The notes under the pieces are model-generated. The model saw only the letters and a program-made list of their open reading frames with translations. It was not told the DNA's origin and ran no database searches. Shown in pieces: positions 25,465 to 33,531 of a stretch of 64,000 nucleotides of DNA. Positions within the stretch are counted from its first letter, which is position 1; each line of letters starts with the position of its first letter. Source of the stretch: Clostridioides difficile (lineage in GTDB: Bacteria; Bacillota; Clostridia; Peptostreptococcales; Peptostreptococcaceae); assembly GCA_012955965.1 (NCBI GenBank), contig JABBZI010000024.1:1-64000 (forward strand), written 5' to 3'. The position numbers were made by a program, and so were the translations under genes.

Positions 25465-26188
25465 ATGTATTTCCTCCACTCATAATATTAAAGAAATACT
25501 CTTCTAACCCCTCTGGAAATTTTTCCTTAATAGATGATAAAGTAATTTCTTCCACAATACTACCATTTACAATCACACCAATAATATCTGCAATATGCTC
25601 AATTTCACTAAGAATATGACTAGATATTAGAATAGTCATATTCTCTTCTTGAACAAGTTTTATAAAAAGTTCTCTCATTTCACGTATTCCCATTGGGTCT
25701 AGCCCATTTATTGGCTCATCAAGTATCAAAATATTCGGCTTATGAATAATTGCTCTAGCTATTCCTAATCGTTGTCTCATGCCAAGAGAAAATTGGGATA
25801 CAGGCTGTTTCCCCGTACTAACAAGTCCTACATCATTTAATGTTTTTTCAATATCAGCATCAATATAACCCATATATTTAAGGTGTATTTCTAAATTTTC
25901 TGTAGCAGAAAGATGGTCATAAAAAATAGGAGATTCAATCATGCAACCAAGTCGTTTCAATATCTTATTATGGTTTTTACTAATATCTAGACCGAAAATA
26001 TTTATTTTCCCATAGGTTGGATTTAATAATCCTGCTATAAGTTTAAAAATTGTTGTTTTTCCTGCACCATTTGCTCCTAGAAATCCATAAATTACCCCCT
26101 GTGGAACTGTCATATTACATCTACAAATAACTTCTTTCCTATCAAAGGTTTTGGTTAAGTTTTGAACATTAATAATTTTATTATTCAT
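25457..26188 (-). CDS. ABC exporter ATP-binding protein, BcrA-like
   Basis: A 243-residue ATPase. Walker A GANGAGKTT, signature FSLGMRQRLG, Walker B ILILDEPINGLDP, switch His in SSHILSE. It groups with BcrA and lantibiotic-protection ATPases. Start ATG 26186-26188 is seven bases after AGGAG; an ATG five codons earlier is less well placed. It is the first gene of a two-gene operon with the permease. A promoter set inside a long perfect inverted repeat lies about 130 bases upstream. No sensor kinase or regulator is adjacent. Confidence 0.85.
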   Translation of the reverse strand: MNNKIINVQNLTKTFDRKEVICRCNMTVPQGVIYGFLGANGAGKTTIFKLIAGLLNPTYGKINIFGLDISKNHNKILKRLGCMIESPIFYDHLSATENLEIHLKYMGYIDADIEKTLNDVGLVSTGKQPVSQFSLGMRQRLGIARAIIHKPNILILDEPINGLDPMGIREMRELFIKLVQEENMTILISSHILSEIEHIADIIGVIVNGSIVEEITLSSIKEKFPEGLEEYFFNIMSGGNTCE

Positions 26189-26315
26189 ATAATATCTCCT
26201 CATGTTTTAGTTAATAGATACTTCTTTTCACTTTGTATTTAGTTACTAGGCACAAACAGTAACATATCTTTACATACAGTTACATAAATCAAATATTCTT
26301 AGCAAATCTACAATA

Positions 26316-26373
26316 GTCATCATATTGACTATTATAGATTATCATAAGTTTAAAATATTGTCAATATGATGAC
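26316..26373 (-). promoter_or_regulatory. Promoter between arms of a perfect 14-base inverted repeat
   Basis: GTCATCATATTGAC (26316-26329) and GTCAATATGATGAC (26360-26373) are exact inverted copies 30 bases apart. On the minus strand the upstream arm runs into TTGACA as minus 35, followed at 17 bases by TAATCT with an extended TG. The promoter for the BcrA-like operon thus lies between and over the arms, so a repressor or activator probably binds there. Confidence 0.65.
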
Positions 26374-26407
26374 GATTATTAGTTATTTAAATAAAACAAT
26401 AAACAAA

Positions 26408-26450
26408 ATTTGCCACCAGGACCTTGTTAAAGTACAAACTGGTGGCAAAT
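26408..26450 (-). terminator. Terminator after rsgA paralogue
   Basis: ATTTGCCACCAG...CTGGTGGCAAAT, a perfect 12-base stem followed on the minus strand by TTTTG. The arm sequence TTTGCCAC recurs in the terminator after the rRNA methyltransferase gene (28961-28991). Confidence 0.75.
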
Positions 26451-26526
26451 CTAACATATTAATAGTATATAGACTAAGAAGATGACTGAACAGAATAAAA
26501 ACAACTGCACTCATATCCTAATTATC

Positions 26527-27600
26527 TTACTTATTTTTAAAATATTTTTTATTTAACTTTGATATATTTTTAAATTTCTTTTCTTTTTCCGCCAAATAGT
26601 TTCTTTTGTCGTCTGCAAATACTGCTTCAGTTTTTAGCTTACGATATGATTCCCATCTTTTAGGCGAGAGTTCCTGTTGTGCAATAGCTTCCCAAATAGC
26701 ACATCCTGGTTCTGAGGTATGAGTGCAATTGCGAAAACGACATTTTCCTAAGTAAGCTTCTATATCTGCAAAACTTTTATCTAATCCCTCTAAAACATCC
26801 CACATTCCCAACTCTCGCATACCTGGTGTGTCAATAACAATACCACCACCTGAGATTAAAAACAACTCTCGTCTAGTTGTGGTATGTCGCCCTTTATCAT
26901 CATCTATGCGAATTTGCTTTGTATTTAGAAGTTCTTCACCCAACATACAATTAATTAATGAAGATTTTCCAACTCCTGATGAACCAAGCAAAGCAATAGT
27001 ACAACCTGATTTAATATACTTGGAAAGCTGTTGCCATCCATCTAGCTCTATAGTTGAAGTAACAACCACATCTACTCCCAAAGCTACAGAATTAATTGCA
27101 TGTAGCTTACGATACAAATTGTTGCATAAGTCCGCTTTAGTAAGTACTACTACTGGAATTGCTCCACTTTCCCATGTCATAGACAAATACCTCTCTAATC
27201 GATGAATGTTAAAATCCTTGTTTAGTGACATACACAGAAAAACAATGTCCATGTTAGCTGCAACTACCTGTTCCTCATTTGTATTTCCAGCAGACTTACG
27301 CATGAATAAGCTTTTTCTATGAAGCACATGATGAATAATAGCATTACCATTTTTACCAGTACATCGGTCTAACATAACAAAATCTCCAACAGCTGGAAAG
27401 TCAGATGGTATAGTAGCTTCAAAACGTAACTTTCCTGATACCTCTGCAAAAAGTTCACCATTCTCACATATCGCATGATAAATATTCTTTTCCTGTGATA
27501 CAATACGTGCAATATACAGACCATTATATTCGATACTCTGAGTTATAAAGCTATTATCTAGACCATATTCCTGTAAATCAATCTGTTTTACATCTTTCAT
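26527..27600 (-). CDS. Ribosome small-subunit GTPase RsgA-like, probable second copy
   Basis: A 357-residue circularly permuted GTPase: an OB-fold N-terminus (about 30-110), then G4 VVVLTKADL, G1 LLGSSGVGKSSLIN and G3 VIDTPGMRELG in that permuted order, and a zinc-binding tail with CRFRNCTHTSEPGCA. RsgA acts in 30S maturation and removes RbfA. Its long form, its pairing with an RNHCP protein and its position away from the prkC region suggest a paralogue rather than the housekeeping copy; I cannot see the other copy in this window. It overlaps the RNHCP gene by four bases (ATGA), and both lie behind leader RNA copy B. Confidence 0.8.
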   Translation of the reverse strand: MKDVKQIDLQEYGLDNSFITQSIEYNGLYIARIVSQEKNIYHAICENGELFAEVSGKLRFEATIPSDFPAVGDFVMLDRCTGKNGNAIIHHVLHRKSLFMRKSAGNTNEEQVVAANMDIVFLCMSLNKDFNIHRLERYLSMTWESGAIPVVVLTKADLCNNLYRKLHAINSVALGVDVVVTSTIELDGWQQLSKYIKSGCTIALLGSSGVGKSSLINCMLGEELLNTKQIRIDDDKGRHTTTRRELFLISGGGIVIDTPGMRELGMWDVLEGLDKSFADIEAYLGKCRFRNCTHTSEPGCAIWEAIAQQELSPKRWESYRKLKTEAVFADDKRNYLAEKEKKFKNISKLNKKYFKNK

Positions 27601-27998
27601 TTTTCTTCCTCCTTTTCTAACTTTTCAGTGATTTTTTCCAGTGGAAATGGTGGTTGTGCCAACGGTTTTAGTGCAATCGACATCAATTTTACCTGATTGT
27701 CATCTGCTGCCACTCGATTAGAACTAAGATGACCACATCGTATGCAACGATGAATAATTGCCCACTCACCATTTTTTCTTACCCACACTCCAATAGGCTC
27801 CATATTACCATCACAATCTGCAGCACGGTCACCAGGAATAATATCCACATGAAGACTATGTAGGCAATGTGGACAATGATTTCTATGTTGTGTCCCAGAA
27901 CCTTCAGGAACTACAAGACAACCACACTTTTTGCAAATAAAATTATCTAGGCAAGAATTATCCTGATAATAAGCTCGTTTTCTATTTGTATAATTCAT
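27597..27998 (-). CDS. RNHCP-domain zinc-ribbon protein
   Basis: A 133-residue protein with the RNHCP signature: C22 and C25 (ICKKCG), the motif TQHRNHCPHC at 36-45, and C85 and C88 (HRCIRCGH). The cysteine pairs should bind zinc. The family is uncharacterised but is often found with an RsgA-type GTPase, suggesting a ribosome- or RNA-related job. RBS AAGGAGG precedes the ATG. It is the first gene after leader RNA copy B, 138 bases downstream of the RNA's terminator stem. Composition of this pair is somewhat GC-richer than the surroundings. Confidence 0.8.
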   Translation of the reverse strand: MNYTNRKRAYYQDNSCLDNFICKKCGCLVVPEGSGTQHRNHCPHCLHSLHVDIIPGDRAADCDGNMEPIGVWVRKNGEWAIIHRCIRCGHLSSNRVAADDNQVKLMSIALKPLAQPPFPLEKITEKLEKEEEK

Positions 27999-28136
27999 TT
28001 TTAAATCCTCCTTAAAATAAACATTTTACGATTTCCACTAGGTCTCAACTATTTTTAAAATCTGTTATAAAACTTTGTCCGCTCATTAAGTTCAATAATG
28101 CTTATTTTTATTTTCTCACTATCTTTTATTTTTCAC

Positions 28137-28522
28137 AAAAAAAGTCCACAGGTATTTATATCTGCCTTTTTATGTGGTATATATTTACCTACACAAAAAC
28201 AGAAAACTCCTGTGGACTAGAAAATTTAATATTTTCCATTTCAACATAATTATATTCAAAATAATACTATGTAAAATTAATAAAGGTGTAGCAGATTAAA
28301 GCCCACTACACCACAATTTAACAAAGTAATATATAATATTATTATTTGTTGTCATATGTTAGTTATCTATAAAGGCAGAATAAGACACAATAATTAAATG
28401 TATCAAAAATACACTTAAAAATTCTGATTATACAGAATATATGCGTCTCCAACTATTTATTTGTTGTTTACCATTATATATAACTCCGACATCAAGCAAA
28501 ACTCTCCTTTTCTAATAATATT
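28137..28522 (-). ncRNA. Structured leader RNA, copy B (upstream of RNHCP-rsgA)
   Basis: About 386 bases, paralogous to copy A at 24246-24622; by eye most positions agree over the whole length. Hairpins are kept by paired changes. GTGTAGTAG/CTACTACAC in copy A is GTGTAGTGG/CTGCTACAC here. The loop of the 3' stem is GTGTAGGTA...TACCACAT instead of GTGC...GCGC, still paired. The 3' stem GTCCACAGG (28144-28152) / CCTGTGGAC (28209-28217) is followed by seven Us. The opening ORF here is only 11 codons (28457-28492), so the peptide is not conserved. It lies upstream of RNHCP-rsgA on the same strand. Confidence 0.65.
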
Positions 28523-28528
28523 ATTGCT

Positions 28529-28557
28529 ATTTTACCATAAAATATTTTTATATTCAA
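28529..28557 (-). promoter_or_regulatory. Promoter of leader RNA copy B
   Basis: On the minus strand, TTGAAT (28552-28557), 17 bases and TAAAAT (28529-28534). The spacer sequence differs from copy A although minus 35, spacing and distance to the RNA are the same. That argues for conserved function rather than simple recent duplication. Confidence 0.65.
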
Positions 28558-28654
28558 CTACAATTTAATATACTTATACATTTAATGTTATCTCTTTTCT
28601 ATTATAAAAATTAAAATAAATTCTTATTTTTAGTTATACTCTACTATAAAAACT

Positions 28655-28801
28655 TTATTTAGTTTTGTTTTTATTATTATCTAATACTACTCCTATAACT
28701 AACCCAAAAGATAGACCAATAGCTAAATTTTTAAATACTAAACCCAAAATAACACCAAAGCATAATCCTAATCCCAAATAACTTACATTTTCATTTTTCA
28801 T
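28655..28801 (-). CDS. Small glycine-rich membrane protein, 48 residues
   Basis: A 48-codon ORF with GAAGGAG nine bases before the ATG. The product starts MKNENVSYLGLG and has two short hydrophobic stretches (LGLCFGVILGLVF and IGLSFGLVIGVVL) rich in small residues, ending in a charged DNNKNKTK tail. The glycine spacing is that of glycine-zipper membrane proteins. No function can be assigned. It lies alone between the rRNA methyltransferase gene and leader RNA copy B on the same strand. Confidence 0.6.
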   Translation of the reverse strand: MKNENVSYLGLGLCFGVILGLVFKNLAIGLSFGLVIGVVLDNNKNKTK

Positions 28802-28960
28802 GTATCTTACTCCTTCATATCCATATTTATATATATTATATTAAAATAATCTATATTGATTTTTAAAAGTACATATCTTACACACTTAAATTTTATAAGA
28901 TTATAGCCTTTGTTTCCTTAATTTAAGCTATTGTTTTGAAATTTCAATTTATAAACTAAA

Positions 28961-28991
28961 TTTGCCACCGAAATTAAATTACAGTGGCAAA
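28961..28991 (-). terminator. Terminator after the rRNA methyltransferase gene
   Basis: TTTGCCAC...GTGGCAAA, 28 bases after the stop codon, with a short T-rich tail on the minus strand. Confidence 0.6.
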
Positions 28992-29018
28992 TACAATATA
29001 TCATCTATATAAATGTTA

Positions 29019-30377
29019 CTATTTCTTGACTATCTTAGCTACAGTTTCCACATGTGTAGAATGAGGGAACATATCTACAGGCTGTGCCTCAACACATTTA
29101 AATCCATGTACATTTAGATAATCTAAATCCCTAGCTAAAGTAGAAGGATTACAAGAAACATAAACAATTCTCTCAGGATTCATTGAAACAATAGTTTCTA
29201 AAACCTTTTCGTCACATCCCTTTCTAGGCGGGTCTACAACTACAACATTAGCAGTTTTACCCTCACTATACATCTTAGGCACAACCTCTTCTGCCTTACC
29301 AACATAGAATTCGGCATTATGTATGTTGTTTAATCTAGCATTTATCTTAGCATCGTTTATAGCGTCTTCTATAATCTCTATTCCATAAACTTTTTTAGCA
29401 TTTTGCGCCAAAAACAAAGATATTGTACCTATACCACAGTAAATATCAAAAACAGTATCAGTATCCTTTAGATTTGCATACTCAAGAGCTTTATCATATA
29501 ATACTTTAGTTTGGACAGGATTCACTTGGAAAAATGATAATGGCGAAATCTCAAACACTAAATCACCTATATAATCATTTATTTTACCATCACCATAGAC
29601 AACTATATTTTCTCTTCCTAGAATAGCATTAGTATCTTTTTGATTTATATTTACAACCAAAGTCTTAAAACCAGGTATATTTTCCTTAAGCACTGAAGCT
29701 AATTCTTTAAGATATGGAAGTTTATTTCCATTAGCTACTAATACAACCATCACTTCTTTAGTTGTAAAACCTATTTTTGTTACCAAGTGTCTAATTAATC
29801 CTGCATGAGTCTTTTCATCATATATACTTACCTTATAGGCTCTTATATATGTTTTTATTATCTTAACAATTTTATCATTTATCTCATGTTGTATTACACA
29901 TTTTTCTGTCGATATCACATCATGAGTCTTCTTTTTATAAAAACCAATAATTGGGATACCATCATTTTTTTGTATTGGAAATTGTGCTTTATTTCTATAT
30001 CTATATGGATTCTCCATTCCTATAGTGTCATGAACTTCTACATCCTCTAACTTACCTATTCTCGTAAGTACTTGCTTAACTTCATTCGTTTTCATTTCAA
30101 GTTGCTTATTATAATCTAAATCCTGTATCTGACATCCTCCACAATCCCTAAGATTGTCATTACACACTCTTTTTACTCTAAATGGAGACTTTTCTATTAT
30201 TTCAACAATATCTCCTACAGCGTAATTTTTCTTTACCTTATTAATCTTAACTTTTACTTTATCTTGTATTAATCCGCCCTCTACAAAAACTGTAATACCA
30301 TTGTACTTTCCTACTCCTACTCCGCCTTGTCCAATGTCTACTATATCTACAATATACACTTCGTTTTTCGAAAGCAT
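29019..30377 (-). CDS. rlmD: 23S rRNA (uracil-C5)-methyltransferase, RlmCD/RumA type
   Basis: A 452-residue SAM-dependent methyltransferase: an N-terminal TRAM domain (about 1-60), the Fe-S cysteines C..DCGGCQIQDL near 73-82, a Rossmann SAM site VFDIYCGIGTISLFLA near 310-325, and the catalytic Cys in the VYVSCNPSTLARD motif near 400. It makes m5U in 23S rRNA. In Firmicutes one enzyme (RlmCD) can modify both U747 and U1939; which sites it uses here cannot be seen, and several paralogues are usual, so the symbol is approximate. RBS GGAGGG. Monocistronic. Confidence 0.85.
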   Translation of the reverse strand: MLSKNEVYIVDIVDIGQGGVGVGKYNGITVFVEGGLIQDKVKVKINKVKKNYAVGDIVEIIEKSPFRVKRVCNDNLRDCGGCQIQDLDYNKQLEMKTNEVKQVLTRIGKLEDVEVHDTIGMENPYRYRNKAQFPIQKNDGIPIIGFYKKKTHDVISTEKCVIQHEINDKIVKIIKTYIRAYKVSIYDEKTHAGLIRHLVTKIGFTTKEVMVVLVANGNKLPYLKELASVLKENIPGFKTLVVNINQKDTNAILGRENIVVYGDGKINDYIGDLVFEISPLSFFQVNPVQTKVLYDKALEYANLKDTDTVFDIYCGIGTISLFLAQNAKKVYGIEIIEDAINDAKINARLNNIHNAEFYVGKAEEVVPKMYSEGKTANVVVVDPPRKGCDEKVLETIVSMNPERIVYVSCNPSTLARDLDYLNVHGFKCVEAQPVDMFPHSTHVETVAKIVKK

Positions 30378-30500
30378 AAATCACCCTCCAATCAATCTAT
30401 TATATTTAAATCTTTACAAACTTTTTCATTTAAATTTATATTAAAATATTGCTATTAACTAAACTATATTTTTTACTAAGCTACAATATTTTATTTTACC

Positions 30501-30528
30501 AAAAAAAAAGGAGCTTATAAAGCCCCTT
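30501..30528 (-). terminator. Terminator of the pfkA-pyk operon
   Basis: On the minus strand the stem AAGGGGCTT-TAT-AAGCTCCTT is followed by eight or more Ts, 24 bases after the pyk stop. Confidence 0.8.
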
Positions 30529-30551
30529 GATAAATAAATTTATTATTTTTC

Positions 30552-32312
30552 CTATAAAACTCTAGTTGAACCTCTATATACCACACCTCTTGATGCATCC
30601 ACAGTTACAACTTCTCCATCTTTTACTAGATTTGTTATATCTGTTGCAGATACAATAACTGGTATATCTAAATTTATGCCTACAATAGCTGTATGTGATG
30701 TCATTCCACCATTTTCAGTTACTACAGCTCCTGCTTTCTCTATATAATTGTTCATTTCAGCATCAGTAGTTGTAGAAACAAGTATGTCTCCTTCATTGAA
30801 ATCTATGCAAGTTTCCCCATTTTTTATTACACGAACTTTACCTTCCACTGTTTGAGTACCCACACCTATACCTTGAACAATTTCTTCACTTATTACATGA
30901 ACTTTTATTAAGTTAGTAGTTCCACTTACTCCTACTGGTACTCCAGCAGTTATAACTACTAATTCTCCATTATCTATATAATCTGCTTGTCTAGCTGCCT
31001 CTATTGCTTTTTCTATAACTTCATCTGTATTTCCTGCAACAGAAGATTTAACTGGATAAACTCCCCATGTAAGAGCTAGTTTATTCATAGTCTTTTCATT
31101 ATTTGTAGTTGCTATTATTGGAGATTTTGGCCTAAACTTAGATACCATTCTAGCAGTGTATCCTGAAGAAGTAGATGTTATTATAGCTGATGCATTTAAA
31201 TCTACTGCTGTTGTACAAGTTGCATGACTTATTGCATCTGTTACAGTAACATTATTAGTTCCATTTTCCTTTAGTAATCTATCATAATCTAAAGTTTCTT
31301 CTGTTCTTTTTGCTATTGTAGCCATCATTTTTACTGCTTCTACAGGATATTTTCCAGCAGCAGTTTCTCCAGATAACATTATCGCATCTGTTCCATCATA
31401 TATAGCATTAGCAACATCTGTAACTTCTGCTCTTGTTGGTCTTGGGTTTCTTATCATAGAATCAAGCATTTGAGTCGCAGTTACAACTGGTTTTGCTAGT
31501 TCATTACATTTTTTTATCATCATTTTCTGAACTATTGGCATCTCTTCAGTTGGTATCTCAACACCTAAGTCACCTCTAGCCACCATTATACCATCAGAAA
31601 CCTTTAATATTTCATCTAGGTTTTCTACACCTTCTTGATTTTCTATCTTGGATATTATTTGTATATCAGTTGCATTATTGTTTTCTAGTATTTCTCTTAT
31701 TGCTAATACATCAGATGCTTTTCTTACAAAAGAAGCTGCTATATAATCTATACCTTCACTTATTCCAAACTCTATATCACTTACATCTTTAGGAGTTATT
31801 GCTGGTAAATTTATCTTAACACCAGGTACATTTACTCCTTTATGATTTTTAACTATTCCTGAGTTTTCAACAATACAAACTATGTCTTCTCCATTTATTT
31901 CTTTTACTCTTAATCCAACCAGACCATCATCTATTAATATAGAATCTCCTGCTTTAACGTCTTCAGCAAGTCCTTTATAGCTTACTGTACACATTTCTTT
32001 AGTCCCCATAACATCTTTCATAGTTATAGTGAATTTTTGCCCTTCTTCTAAAAATACCTCTGGGTCTTCAAAATTACCTGTTCTAATTTCTGGACCTTTT
32101 GTGTCTAATAATATAGCAACTGGCTTATTTAGTTTTTCTCTAACTTTTTTCGCCATATCTATTCTTTCCTTATGTTCTTCATGTGAACCATGAGAAAAGT
32201 TAAATCTACATACATTTAGACCATTTTGCATAAGTTGAGTTAAAACTTCTTCACTTTGTGATGCTGGACCTAGTGTACAAACAATTTTTGTCTTCTTTAC
32301 ATTATTTAACAT
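30552..32312 (-). CDS. pyk: Pyruvate kinase
   Basis: A 586-residue enzyme that converts phosphoenolpyruvate and ADP to pyruvate and ATP. The N-terminus KTKIVCTLGPAS, the catalytic barrel with IISKIENQEGVENLDEI (active-site Lys), MVARGDLGVEIP and the substrate motif MLDSMIRNPRPTRAE are all intact. Residues from about 480 form the extra PEP-utiliser-like domain found in Firmicute pyruvate kinases, with GGMTSHTAIVG containing the phosphohistidine-like segment. It follows pfkA by 51 bases and shares its promoter. A strong terminator ends the operon. Confidence 0.97.
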   Translation of the reverse strand: MLNNVKKTKIVCTLGPASQSEEVLTQLMQNGLNVCRFNFSHGSHEEHKERIDMAKKVREKLNKPVAILLDTKGPEIRTGNFEDPEVFLEEGQKFTITMKDVMGTKEMCTVSYKGLAEDVKAGDSILIDDGLVGLRVKEINGEDIVCIVENSGIVKNHKGVNVPGVKINLPAITPKDVSDIEFGISEGIDYIAASFVRKASDVLAIREILENNNATDIQIISKIENQEGVENLDEILKVSDGIMVARGDLGVEIPTEEMPIVQKMMIKKCNELAKPVVTATQMLDSMIRNPRPTRAEVTDVANAIYDGTDAIMLSGETAAGKYPVEAVKMMATIAKRTEETLDYDRLLKENGTNNVTVTDAISHATCTTAVDLNASAIITSTSSGYTARMVSKFRPKSPIIATTNNEKTMNKLALTWGVYPVKSSVAGNTDEVIEKAIEAARQADYIDNGELVVITAGVPVGVSGTTNLIKVHVISEEIVQGIGVGTQTVEGKVRVIKNGETCIDFNEGDILVSTTTDAEMNNYIEKAGAVVTENGGMTSHTAIVGINLDIPVIVSATDITNLVKDGEVVTVDASRGVVYRGSTRVL

Positions 32313-32363
32313 ATTTGCTCCTCCTGAGATATTATTCCACAGATTTATTTTTAATACTAAAAC

Positions 32364-33326
<963 letters not shown>

Positions 33327-33450
33327 CTACCTCCTTGGATTTTATGTCAATTTTTTATTATAATCATTGTTATTGTATGTTAATGGACTTTTTCCGTCCC
33401 TATATCATTTTTCAATCCCATCAAGACTAAAAAAATTAAATGTCCTTAAA

Positions 33451-33485
33451 TGTCCATTTTGTGATATTATATCACAAAACGGACA
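33451..33485. promoter_or_regulatory. 35-base inverted repeat upstream of pfkA-pyk
   Basis: TGTCC-A-TTTTGTGATAT-T-ATATCACAAAA-C-GGACA. The inner 11-base arms are exact. On the minus strand the centre contains TATAAT. It lies 128 bases upstream of pfkA and 47 bases after the dnaE stop. It could be an operator over the pfkA promoter or a terminator for dnaE, but no U-run follows directly. Further GGAC/TGTCC units occur at 33384-33397 and 33441-33445. Confidence 0.55.
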
Positions 33486-33531
33486 ATATTTTTCATATTA
33501 TTATAATATATTTAGATTTTTATCCAAAAAA

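Noticed and set aside
26316-26373. An invertible promoter switch like the C. difficile flagellar switch
   Set aside because: Arms of only 14 bases, a 30-base spacer and no recombinase nearby make an operator more likely. Noted as a check in the findings.
24240-28522. The two similar noncoding stretches as copies of a small transposable element (MITE or remnant IS605/IStron)
   Set aside because: No terminal inverted repeats or target duplications are visible, no transposase is nearby, both copies have the same orientation and position relative to a downstream operon, and differences keep base pairing. A mobile-intron origin cannot be fully excluded without a search.
26408-28991. TTTGCCACC-containing sequences at 26408-26450 and 28961-28991 as a dispersed repeat family
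   Set aside because: Both lie directly after stop codons and form terminator stems; similarity is limited to the stem arms.
33451-33485. A plain terminator for dnaE
   Set aside because: The stem is long but no U-run follows directly on the minus strand, and the centre holds a TATAAT box in the pfkA promoter region. Kept as a regulatory candidate instead.
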